Source: Heterocephalus glaber (lineage: Eukaryota > Chordata > Mammalia > Rodentia > Bathyergidae). From it: a DNA stretch of 64,000 bases. The stretch lies in NCBI RefSeq assembly GCF_000247695.1, contig NW_004624801.1:3473206-3537205 (forward strand), given 5' to 3'. Each line of letters begins with the position of its first letter. The stretch's first letter is position 1. This document shows positions 21,051 through 31,715 of the stretch, piece by piece. A program made the translations under genes and the position numbers. The notes beneath the pieces were generated by a model that made no database searches, was not told the origin of the DNA, and was given only the letters and a program-made list of their open reading frames with translations.

Positions 21051-21505
21051 CTGCGGGCACGGGGAGACGGGTCAGCCCTGGATCTCGGAGCCGCTCGCCG
21101 CAGGTTTTCTTTCCGGAGCAATTAGGAGGGGTCAGGTCAAGCCGCCTGGCCTCTCTCCCTAAGCCTAATGGCGAGGCTTGTGCGCAGGCGCGGGCCACTC
21201 CCGCTTCCCAGGGCCGAAGACCTGGAGACCCGCGGCGAGCACAGGCTTGGGGCACAGGTCGTATTTCATACAGCTGCCTGGGTGACCTCGGGCTGTTGCC
21301 TTGGCCTCTCTGGGCTGCGGGGCCCTGACACCTGTGCCGCGCAGCTGGTGTTGAGGGAAAGGAGGTAGTGTGAGGAGCATCGTGCACACTGCCTCCACAG
21401 CATGAGGCTTGGGGTAATTTGATGCTTCCCGGGTGAGGGGCAGGGGGGCCACGATGGCACCTGGCCCAGGTTCCCCCCTCTAAAGTCCACACTCTCTCTT
21501 ATTCA

Positions 21506-21576
21506 TGGTGCTGAAGCTAGAACCCAGGACCTCCTGCACGCTAGGCAGGGCTCTACCACTGAGCTACACTCGCAAT
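21506..21576 (-). mobile_element. ID-like SINE monomer
   Basis: Antisense ID: agaacccaggacctcctgca, ctaccactgagctacact. Older and more diverged than the neighbouring copy. Confidence 0.8.
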
Positions 21577-21604
21577 TCTTTCGGGGCAGGATTTTTATTT
21601 CTTT

Positions 21605-21669
21605 ATTTTTCGAACTGGGGATCGAACTCGGGGCAGGCACCAGCACCACTGAGCTAAATCCCCAGCCCT
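21605..21669 (-). mobile_element. ID-type SINE, internally deleted
   Basis: Antisense ID: gaactggggatcgaactcgg, then a short middle and accactgagctaaatcccca. The usual central segment between the two boxes is shortened. Confidence 0.8.
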
Positions 21670-21684
21670 GTACACACAATCCTT

Positions 21685-21796
21685 TCATTCTGAGACAGGC
21701 TCCTGTTAAGTTTCAAAGGCTGGCCTCGGACTTGAGATCCTCCTGCCTCAGCCTTCTGAGTGTTGGGATTACAGATGTGCACCACCAAGCTCGGCT
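21685..21796 (-). mobile_element. B1 SINE
   Basis: Antisense B1: ctgcctcagccttctgagtg, ttgggattacagatgtgcac. With the two ID units it probably forms a B1-ID composite hit by a later ID. Confidence 0.85.
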
Positions 21797-21884
21797 TCCA
21801 GACCTTTCTGCATCTCAGCAGTCCTCCTGGAAGTGGTAGACGGCATTAGGAGGGACAGGGAGAGAGCAAGGGAGCAGCACCCAC

Positions 21885-21996
21885 CTGGCATTGGCCACAC
21901 ACTCCATGGTCACCTCCGAGGTCCCGGCCACCACACTGGTGTTCTTGGGGGGGACGATGATGGTTGGTGCAATGGGGTCAGCGGGGCCCCCGACAT
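21885..21996 (-). CDS. SDK2: SDK2 exon 4 of window: first half of Ig3
   Basis: This 112-nt exon encodes residues 131-166. It starts [17 protein letters not shown], has an N-T-S sequon and the A'-B strands [17 protein letters not shown] with the first Ig3 cysteine. The acceptor is ccccag and the donor GTGGGT, a weaker than average donor. It exits in phase 2; the AG plus G of the next exon gives Arg. Confidence 0.94.
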
Positions 21997-22249
21997 CTGG
22001 GGAGAGGCCAGGTGTGAGCTGGGGCACAGGTCAGGTACCCCACCCTGCCTGGCCAGGCCTTCCCCACCCCTCCTGTAAGGCGCCCATGCCTCCTTCCTCT
22101 TCACCTTGCCCAGTCTTGCTGCCTTCGTGACCCTTCTCCCTGACTCAGTTTGCCTTGTAGGTTCACATTAGTTATCTGATTCCTGCACCATAATGCAAAC
22201 TCTCCATGCTGAGTTGAGGAGCGCCCCCACCATTCATGGCTACTGGGCA

Positions 22250-22625
22250 GTTGTGAACATGACCTTATTCGGAAAGAAGGTCTTCACAGATGTAAGGTAA
22301 AGACGAGGCCACAGTGGATTAGTGCAGGCTCCAGATACAATGTGACCATTGTCCTTATTTATAAGAGAGGGACATTTAGACAGACACACAGGGAGAAGCC
22401 ATGGACAAGCAGAGGTGGAGATGGGAGAGCCATGTCTACAAGCCAAGAACTGAATGCCATGGGCTGCCAGAAGCCACCAGAAGCTGAGGGGCAGAAAGAC
22501 TCCTCTCTGGATCCTTCAGAAGGTGCATAGCCCCATGGACACCTTGATTTCATACCCCGGCCTCCAGACTGGAGAAGAATAAATCTCTGTTATAATAAGC
22601 CACCCAGGTGGTGGTGCTTTGATAT
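22250..22625 (+). mobile_element. MLT1-type LTR (ERVL-MaLR relic)
   Basis: tgaccttattcggaaagaag, gtccttatttataagagagg, acacagggagaagccatgga and gtctacaagccaagaactga follow the MLT1 order. Confidence 0.82.
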
Positions 22626-22659
22626 GGTGGCCACGGGAGACTCCTTGAGGCAGAAATCT

Positions 22660-23010
22660 TGTGAGTCCTTGATGTGGACGGAGTTGTGTCTGCTGCGTGT
22701 TGACCTGATGAAGCCCTAGCCCCAGTGTGATGGGATGTGGAGGCGGGGCCTTTGGGAATGGTGAGCAGGCTTGCAGGAGGCCCCTGACAGGATTGCTGGC
22801 CTTGCAGAAGAGGACGGCCTGTGAGAGCGCCACCTTTCCATCTCTGTGTCTCTGTCACTCTCTCCGAAGCAGAGGGCATCCAGAGAAGGTGGCCTTGTGC
22901 AGGCCAGAAAGACAGCCCTCACCAGACCCTGCCACACTGGCTTCCTGACCTCGGACTTCCAGCCTCCAGAGCCGAGACAGTGACTGCCTATATCTCACGC
23001 CCAGGCTGGG
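22660..23010 (+). repeat. LTR-like relic, MaLR-related or similar
   Basis: gtgatgggatgtggaggcgg, ggcctttgggaatggtgagc and ggacttccagcctccagagc fit a common eutherian LTR class; same class as 31310-31715. Confidence 0.55.
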
Positions 23011-24984
23011 GGCTTCACTGTGGCTGCCCGAGCTGGCTCACAGCTCTGCTACCACCACACACAGAGTGACGGCCAGCACATAGTAGGTGCTCAACACCTT
23101 CTATGAGCCACAAGTGGAGCGTAAGCTCTCATTCCTCAGCCCCTAGGCTCCATGACTAAAATTAAAGAGAACTTCCCGTGAGCAGGTTTCATTGAAAAAA
23201 AAATGATGCCATTCTCACGACAGTGGTAGCATCTCCTTTGTTCAGACTTTGAATTCTTCAGGAGATGGCCAGGCCTTTGTCTTTATGGCTCAGCGTAGGC
23301 CCAGTATTGGCAGAATCTCCGATAGTCTCCATATACCTGCTCAAAGGCTCCAGAAAATGCAGCCTCTGAGGACTTTCTCTCATGGCAAATCTATCCACTT
23401 GGCCTCTTTCCAGGGAGCCACACTGGCCTGTGCTGCCCAGGATGGACAGCAATGGGGTGCCCTTTGTGGGGTGGGAGGAGGGCAGGGAGAAGCTACTCTG
23501 GGCCACCCGAGTCAGGCCCAGGCAGGTTTTCCCACCTCGACTCCAGGCCTTGCTAGAAAAGGCTCAGGAAGAATGGGAATAAAATGTAAAAATAAAGTAA
23601 AATGAAGGGCCGAGAAAGGAAGCATATAAAACAGAGTAATTGCAACAATATAAAAGCCTCATGTAGGTGCCATAAAGAGCGATCGGATTGAAAGCTGCTG
23701 ATATAGCTGAATCCATAAAAGTGTGCTCTAAGTTGTTTATTACATGCTGGGGCGTGCAGGTACCACAGCCCAGATTAATGGAGCACAAGGAGGAGGTAGA
23801 CAGGGTGAGCCGGAGCACCAGCAGCACGGCCAGGCAAACAGATGGCCCGGGTGGAAGGTGAGGTGTGGCAGGCAAGTTGCACAGGAGGGCTGCCAGGGCC
23901 TCAGTGGGCTCTCCAGCTGGGGCAGGATGGAGAGAAGAGTGCAGGGTTGGAGGGAGCCACTGGGCTGGGGAGCCCTGGCACGGGGATGGAGCATCCGGGG
24001 GAGCCTGGGTTCGAAGCCTCACTCTGACCTGAGTGTCCTGAGGGTGACCTCAATTCGGTTCCGTTTTCTTGCTGGCTAAAGTGGGCTAGAACTCACTGCT
24101 GCTCAGGGCTCTGTGAATCCAGCCCCCGGCTCAGTGAGTCTGTGCCGGTGAGTGCCTGGAAGGTGCCAGGAATCAGATATCCAGGGAGCCAGACTCCAAG
24201 GTCTGTCTGTCCCTAAGGGGGATCGGGCAGAGGGGTGACTCAGCTGGTCTGGGGTGACCTGGCACACAGCAGGTGCTCTCTGCATGACAGTCCCTACTCC
24301 TGGGGATCTGCCTGCCTTTGCTGAAGACAGCTCTCCCGTCACCCCCCATCTAGTGACACATCTCGAGGCCACAAAGAGGTGGATGTCACAGAGCCTTGGG
24401 GGCCATGCATGTCAGAGGGCAAGCAGAGGCTCAGGACCCCAGGCAGGGAGACAGCGGCAGGGGAGTGGGAAGGAGGGGGCACTAGAATGGGAGTGCTGTG
24501 AGGAAGAGTGGCCCTAAGAGCACCCAGAGGCAGGAGAGCAGCTACTGCATCTATGGAGCAGAGACCTTGGGTTCTGCCGGGCTTGCTGCTCCATCCCAAG
24601 CTGCTACCCTTTGTCTGCAGGATAAAGTGCTAATTGGTTCCAGTGCTTTTGCTAGCTGAGCCCAGCAGTGGTCACAGAATCCTTCTTAACCCACCCAATG
24701 CAACAAGAGGGCAGAGCTAGCATGGCAGATCCACGTCCCATGCCCACTAGGGGGAGAGAAGGCAGATTTGGCTGGGAAAGGTTAGATAGAGACTCCAAGG
24801 CAGGAGATCTAAAGCTGGACTCCGGGCTGGAAGGGAGCCCCCAGCGAGCTCTGTGGGAGGACAGACAGGACAAATCCACAGGGCTAGGGTGGAGGAAGAT
24901 AGAAGGGCCATGGTGGTTTAGAGATCAGCTGCTCAGGGATGGACCGAGCCCTCTACTGAGCAAAGGGGAAGCCTGTGGGGACTG

Positions 24985-25110
24985 CAGTTCAGAGGGTGAT
25001 GGGATTGGGTTTTGTCACATAGGTTTTTTTTTTGGTACCGGAGATGGAACACTCAGGACCTTGTGCTTGCAAGGCAGGAGGCAGAACCACTGAGCTAAAT
25101 CCCGGGCCCT
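24985..25110 (-). mobile_element. ID-type SINE (element proper from 25024)
   Basis: Antisense ID from the poly-T at 25024 to ccgggccct at about 25110; flanks gtcacataggtttt and gccacacggtttt look like an imperfect target duplication. Confidence 0.8.
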
Positions 25111-25584
25111 GCCACACGGTTTTGGGATGGTGGTAGGACAGCTGAATGGACAGGTGCAGAGACATTGGTATGGGTGGCCATGTGTGCGGGAGCACCAGGT
25201 GAGATCGAGGTGCCAGGGCCACGGAGCGTGGGAAGATCACAGCCGAGCCCTGGACGCCGGGCTGGCTCACTGGGGTGGGCGCAGAAGTAATGGAGCAGGA
25301 AGAGTGGTGGGGGATGCAGAGCAGGCAGCAGGTGGTGGAAGCTCGGAGAATAGGGTGCCCCTGCCCAATGGGAGGGACAGGTGGAGCTGAGAGTCAGAGA
25401 GCAGGTGCCAGAGGGGCCAGGCTGGGGATGCAGGCTGGGAGGCAGCAAAGAAGGAGCAGCTTCCTACAAAGTCGGGGAAGGAGACAACAGGAGCCTTTCT
25501 GTGGGGAGCACCATCCAAGGGACACTAGTTTTCCTCCTGAGATCGGCCCCACGAGACAAAGGGTGTAGTAGTTGGGGTGCAGGT

Positions 25585-25710
25585 TGTGGGGTCAGGGTGG
25601 CCTGGGTCCCATGCCTGCTTTTGCCAGCTCCCAGCAAATGCCGGAGGAAAGTGAGTTCCATCACCTCCCTGGGTTGATGTGCTCACCCTGCTCATCTGTA
25701 AACTGTGGGT
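25585..25710 (+). repeat. MIR SINE remnant
   Basis: tcacctccctgggttgatgt and ctgctcatctgtaaactgtg are MIR-core phrases. Confidence 0.55.
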
Positions 25711-26639
25711 AGTTATCACCGCTTGTCACCTGCCTCCCACAACTGGTTCAGCGGCACTGGAGTGTGGAGAATGGGGTGAGGGCAGGGTGCCATGAGGCTC
25801 ACCCTCTGCGGGACACACCTGGCTGTCAGGCGCCCCGTGCTTGGGCAGGGCATGTGAAGTCATCTCCTGTCTCTAGGTGTCCTGTGACCAGCTCGGGGGA
25901 GCAGGCAGGGTGGGCACTGACAAAGGACGTGCACCTCGTCAAACTCACGCCTCGGACAGGGCTCAAGCGGGCACAGATCTCCAAGCCCAGAGGTACAGGG
26001 TAGCAAGAAGCCAAGAGCCCTCGACCTTTGGGGGTGCTGCTGTTCCCAGCTCAGGTCTATGGAGTCTGTGTGTCACTGGGAGTAGGTGGCTCAGCCCCTC
26101 CCTGCCAAGGCCAGCTGAAGTCAGCACAGTGGTTCTGGCAGAGGTTTACTCTAAGTGAAATCTGCTCCAGCCCAGGGTGGGGTGAGGATAGTGGGATGAA
26201 GGGAGTCCTAAATGTTAAGCTATGAAAAGCACAGGCAAGCCAAGCAAGGAGGAGAGGGTGTCTTCTGCATGAGCTCCTGCCATAGACCGGGACCCTGGGG
26301 CCAGAGGACACCGACCGCGGTCCCCAGGTCAAGCTGGAGGCAGCAGCCCAGGATGATTTCCTGACAGCCTCACCAAGGGGCTTTTAGGGTGATCCGTTCT
26401 CCCCAGTTCGTCTCGTTTAAGGTTCCCAGCTCTGCCATGGGCAGCACTTTACAGATGACAAAGCTGAGGCTCAGGGGTTACGTGGCTTTGGTGGCCACAG
26501 GTCCTGTGGGCAGAGGGAGGGCTGTCCCACTGTTCCTCTCCAGGGCAGGCTCCCGGGACACCTGAACTGCAGCCACCCCTGGGCACCAGGGCACTCAGGC
26601 CTTAAGTTACGCTCCATCCCACACAGAGCCACGAGCCAC

Positions 26640-27075
26640 ATGTGCCTCCCCAGCAATTGAAATGGGGCTGACGCCCCTTTGATTTAATGTGACTTAATTT
26701 TAACTAATTTACATTTAATTAAAAACGGATCCCCAATTCAGTTATTAGAACACTTTTAAGTATGTGTGGAGCAACTTGGGCATAAGACTCTACCTTTTCA
26801 GCTGTAAATTTCATGAAATCGAAATACAGATCACGTATTTCAGATGGAAATTTAGCATTCCAAATTGAGATGTGCTGGAAGTGTAAAATACACACAGATT
26901 TCAAAGACTTAGTATGCAGAAAACCCAGTGGAAAATACCCCACTAATATTTTCTGCACTGATGGTGTAAAAGAGGATATTTTGGATATACTTGGTTAAAT
27001 AAAATATATTCATAAAATGAATTCCACCTATTTCTTTTTACTTTATAAAAAACGGGGCTACTGAAAACTTTTAAA
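26640..27075. repeat. AT-rich ancient interspersed repeat
   Basis: The segments cttaattttaactaatttac, gagatgtgctggaagtgtaa and ttggttaaataaaatatatt resemble a widespread eutherian relic, related to 4545-4700. The 61-aa and 79-aa frames across it are chance. Confidence 0.6.
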
Positions 27076-29089
27076 TTGCATTTCTATGGGGCAGTGCAGT
27101 TGTGATTCCCAGGTGTGGGGCCAGTGGTGATGGTCCACGTGACGTCACCTGGATTACTCTGGCCAGGGTCAATGCCCGGGAAACCCAGTCTTCTTCTTTC
27201 TTTCCCCATTTCCAAGGAGCAAGGGCTCTCAGAAGGCTGCTAAGAGAATCCCTGCGTGATCAGAGTAGAGTAGGATGAAGGAAGGGGAGGGGGCCAGAAC
27301 CTAGAGAGGTAACCGAGGGGAGCCGGAGCTGGTGTCAGGCAAGGTGGCAATTGCTCCTCACAGATCGGTTGGCAGGCAGGCAGGCAGGCTGGGGAATTTG
27401 TGTCAGCGTGAGGAACAGGGTTTTGAAGTGTAATCACTCGTGGGAGGGGAAATTAGCTAAACAGCAGCTGATTCTGCTCTCAATCTAGCACAAATCACCA
27501 CACAGAAGCAGGAGCTGAGGGGTGATGGGTTGGGGAAGCAGACAGTTGGCCGAGGTGCTGGTAGACGGGGGGTGGGTGGAGGGGCCCTGCAACCTACCCT
27601 GGGCCACCTACCCTGTAGGGCTGGGGTGGTTTGCAATGGACCGGAGAATGAGTGACCCCACAGTCAGCCCTGACTCCTATGAGGATCTAGGCAGAGGAGG
27701 AGGAAGACAGCGCAAAGGCCCCCCAACCTAGGGTAAACTGAGTCACCCAGAAAGCTGCCTGGCTTTGACATGGACCACAAACCACTCCGCATCTGTGGCA
27801 TTGCCTCTTACCAAGTTGCTGGGTTCCATGAGATGCTGGGTGTTAGGGTCCTTGGGAAATATATGGGAAGAAGCTCTTCCTTTGTGACTCAGTTTCTTTT
27901 TCCCATAGAAACAACAGCCCCAGGTCATGCATGCTCGGGGCTCAAGCTATGGACTCAGCTGAGAGCCTGGCTCAGGCCAACGTGAGAGATCTACCCTGTG
28001 TCTTTCCAGGCAGGCTGGAACCTGGGATGGAGAAAGGAGATAACTGGGAATTTGGGGAGGGGTCCTGTTGGAGCTCGGGAGGCCCAGGAATAGGACTAAC
28101 AGGGGCTGGGAACGTTGTGGGCAACAGAGGCACTGGCAGACAGAGGCTGGGATCGGGGAAAGGTACCAGAAGGGTGCTGTACCCTCGTCTTGCTGCTCGT
28201 GGGTGCACACCGGTGCGACCATGGATGATAAATGAGGTTGCTTTGGGAACGGGAGTGGTACAGATGTGAAGGGACGTGAACATCTGGCTCCCCCCAGCTT
28301 GTGTGGCGTTTGGCTGCTGCAGGAAGTGCTAATATCGCCCCCTGTACTTGCATGTGGTCTCTGCAATTCCCAGATTCCCTGCCCGGGTCACTACCCCAGC
28401 CACCCAGTTCCCTTCTCTCGTCCTGGGATGGGGCCTGGAGGGGGCGCCTAGTCTGGTGGAGGAGAGCCAGGCCTGGGATGACATCCCCGGCTCCAGTCTC
28501 GGCTGGACAGATCTCTGCCAAAGGTCACTCGAGGAGTTTCCCTTTAGGTGCTTCTCACTGGGCTTTTCTCTCGGCCCTGGGGCATCGGAGGATAGGCGCA
28601 GTGGCACATTTAGGAAGGAGGTGGGGGGCAGCCCGTGTTCCTGTTGGTGGGAGCTGCCTGGCTCCAAGCAAAAACAGCACTTTGCCTGCTGAGCAGAGGC
28701 AGTTAGTGTAATTTTTAAAAAACGAGCTTCTGATCTCCTGGGGTGATTTCTCGGTCAGCACCTGAGCCCATGATGGCTGTGATCCGAACATGCACACTCT
28801 CTCCTGCCCTGTTCCTCCCCGTGCTGGGCCTCAGTGGCCCTGCGAACAGCCTGGGCAAGTGTCCCATCTCCTGATGCAGGGTCTCGGCCAGCTTCCCAGC
28901 TCAGCTCCCTCCTCTTTTTATGCTCACACAAGGGAAAGACACCTAGCCCAGCTCTCCTAGCCCTGGGAGGGCTCCCTGCTACCACGCCCAGCCCGGGCCC
29001 TCCATTCCATCTTCCCAATGACCCCCTGGAGCACTATTCCCAAAATTTAATGACCCGCCCCAGACAGTCCGGGCCCTGTGCTTGCTTAC

Positions 29090-29223
29090 TCTCCACCGCA
29101 AGAGTGATGGGCTGGCTGGTCTTGTTATCTCCGTTCTTGTCATTAACAGCCTGCACATAGTAGCGGCCTGCATCGGGAGCCACCGTTGACAGGATGACAA
29201 GGGTGTTCTCCAGTGTGATGGCT
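29090..29223 (-). CDS. SDK2: SDK2 exon 3 of window: second half of Ig2
   Basis: This 134-nt exon encodes residues 86-129: [11 protein letters not shown], then the F-strand [10 protein letters not shown], where Tyr replaces the usual Cys, then an N-K-T sequon and the closing strand T-L-A-V-E. The donor is GTAAGC. The acceptor region reads ccccagag, so a second AG follows two bases downstream; only the first AG keeps the frame with the preceding AT. The last base A joins AT of the next exon to give Asn. Confidence 0.93.
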
Positions 29224-31099
29224 CTGGGGAGAGGAAAAGGATTCCTTGACAAGGGCTGGAGGGCTTGGAGCCTCCTGGGAGTGGGAGCCAGGACCTGAGC
29301 CTGGTGGCCTGACGGACTCTCCCCAGCCCAGCTGGAAAGAGGAGAGGTAGGGCACCCCCACCCCAGCCACTTGCTGTCCAAACTCCACCCGAGTTTAGTA
29401 TGCAGAGAACCCCAACAATCTCTCGGTGTTGGGGATCAGACTGAAATACAGCACACTGACACTCAGAGGCTGAGGCCGACCGCACGAAAACTTCCCAGCC
29501 CCACTCCAAGGGTGGGCTTGGGGCCTTCTCCCCAATCCCCCATGGAATTCTGTCCTTTCCCATGACACAGCCTGGACGACTTTGTGAGGCTGTCTTCACA
29601 TAAGCATCCAGGCACCAAAGAAACGTCCATAGAACGAATGAGTAAATGATGAGCAGGACCATTCCAAGATTGCTGCCGGAGCCCCAATCCTACCTTTTTT
29701 AGGCCGACTCAAAAACCACAGATTGTGTGAAACAGACTTCTAGAGCCCTATCTCCCCCCAGTCCCCTCCCTGGGGATCAGTTTCCCCCTTCCGGAAGCTG
29801 GAGAACATGCAGGGGACCGGTGGAGCTGGACAACAGGATAAAGGAAGGGTGGGTTGTGCTATGGGTTCTGAGATGGGCCGCTTGTCCCCGGGCCAGTTCC
29901 CTTTTCTGGGTTCCCATCATGCAGCCCCTCAGTATGCCGGGCCCCCAGACAGAGAAACTGGGGGCCCCCTTAACGGATGCAGTGGTGTGGGGAGTGCTGC
30001 CGCCCCACTCTGCCCACGCCTTTTGCCCATTCTCCCATTGACAACAGAACCATTAGTTTGCCAAGTCTATCTCCGGATTGTAATGCGATGTGCCTGAGAC
30101 AGCTGCTAAACATCCTTAATGTTAGTTTAACAAGGACAAATCCAGTTGAATTCTTTTCAGATTTTCCCATTAGGTGAATATTACAGAGTTTTAAGCAGGC
30201 TCTCAAGTAAACATCCCTTCTAATGCCTCTCTGGCCCGGTTCTCCTCCAGCTTGAGTGTGCTATGTCCTCCTCCTGATTTGGGGGCTTTACCTACAAAGA
30301 CCCGTCCTATCTGTGGAGCTCTGGGCAGTAGGGAGGCGCCCCCCACCCTGCTTAGAGGCCCCAACGATGCTCATTTTTGTTTTCTTCTTTTCCCGGAAAG
30401 CTCTTTTTACTCCCAGTTAATGCGATGGTAGGAAATGGGAACAGAGCCAGGCTAAAATGTTTTAAAGGTGACAACACAGGACCAGGATGGTGACCATCTC
30501 CCCACTGTGAGCCTCCTGCAGGGATCTTTGTCCTTAGGTGTAGCACAGAGGTAGCCAAAGGCTGGGGCAGGGAGTCTGGGCTGTGGGTTACCGGGCACAA
30601 GGTTGCTGGGCAGGGGGTGAGCTCAGAGCTCAGGTCCCAGCTTCTGAGGGCACATAGCTCCTCCTTGCTGGGCCTGGCACCTCATCTCTGTGGGAGTGAG
30701 TGTTTGCTAGGATTTCCTCCAGGCCAAGACTGAGGGATGCTGCTTCCCATTGCTGTTTCTGTTTATTTCTTATCTGGCCCAGGAAAACCCAGCAGCCCAC
30801 TGGCTGTCCCCGATCTGTAGCTCTCACCTGGTCCAGTTTGGCTTCTGAATGGAGGAAATTTTGTGAGATGCTGGCATCCCAAAGGTCCTGTGTCCAGCCA
30901 CAGCCATGGCCAGGCTACTGTGGGGTGGCTTTGACAGAGGCTCCTTCAGGCTCTCTCTCTTCACCCACCTCTCCTGAGCCCCCTTTGGCTTCCAAAGGAG
31001 CCCTTCCCTCTAATTTCTTTTCTTCTTGACTAGGAAGCCTCCGCATGCCCCATCCTCTTCTTTAGCTATATTTTATCCATATCATGAAAATTTTTCTAG

Positions 31100-31290
31100 G
31101 TCAGTGGTTCTCAGTCAAGGATGACTTTGTCCTCCAGGCGACACTGACAGTGTCTAGACTTTTGGTTGCCATAGCCATGGGGGTGCTACTCGAAGCTCGA
31201 GGCAGAAGCCAGGAACACTGTTATGCAAGAGCCCCCGGTGCACAGGTCAGCCCCCTTGGGAGAATGGCTGTCCCTGGATGGCACAGTTGA
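31100..31290 (+). mobile_element. MER20 (hAT-Charlie relic)
   Basis: tcagtggttctcagtcaagg, ttttggttgccatagccatg, gggggtgctactcgaagctc and gtgcacaggtcagccccctt follow MER20 in order. Confidence 0.75.
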
Positions 31291-31309
31291 GTACTGTGGC
31301 TTGGATGTG

Positions 31310-31506
31310 TTGCGGTTTGAATGTGTCCCCTAAGGGTTCATGTGTTGCAAATTTAACCTATACTGTGAGGTATGAAGAGTGTGGAAACTTAATCCAACCA
31401 TGGTGTTTAGAAATGGGGCCTTTGGGAGGCAATTAGGATTAGATAAAGTCATCAAGGTAGAGCCTCATGAATACATCTTGGCAACTTGATAAGAAGAGGG
31501 AGGCCA

Positions 31507-31542
<36 letters not shown>

Positions 31543-31715
31543 TGCGCACATGTGTACTCCCGGTCTCTCGTAATGTGATGTCCGGCACCACCCTGCCAGG
31601 CAAGAAGCCCAGCACCAGATATGGCCCCTTCACCTCAGACCTATAGAATCACGGGCCAACATAGACCACATCCCTCTACCCGGCCTGTGGTATTGTGCTC
31701 CTAACAACGGAAAAT
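31310..31715 (+). repeat. LTR-like relic interrupted by a CA repeat
   Basis: gtttgaatgtgtcccctaag, gggcctttgggaggcaatta and gagcctcatgaatacatctt, then the CA run, then agcaccagatatggcccctt; same class as 22660-23010. Confidence 0.6.
31508..31539. repeat. (AC)16 microsatellite
   Basis: Uninterrupted dinucleotide run. Confidence 0.98.

Larger units (their letters stand above)
21051..21884 (-). other. SDK2: Intron between exons 4 and 5
   Basis: 834 bp, of which 21506-21796 is SINE sequence. Confidence 0.9.
21997..29089 (-). other. SDK2: Intron between exons 3 and 4
   Basis: 7,093 bp. Two LTR relics at the 22-23 kb end, an AT-rich block (23585-23745), a MIR-like stretch near 24000-24090, an ID (25024-25110), a MIR (25585-25710) and an AT-rich relic (26640-27075). 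I see nothing definable in 27080-29089. Confidence 0.85.

Noticed and set aside
20560..21350. Possible CpG island promoter
   Set aside because: CpGs are moderately frequent near exons 5 and 6 but reflect GC-rich coding sequence; no start-site features are seen.
28979..29662. 227-codon open frame on the minus strand around exon 3
   Set aside because: It runs through intron sequence and reads exon 3 in the wrong frame; the right frame is bounded by splice sites.
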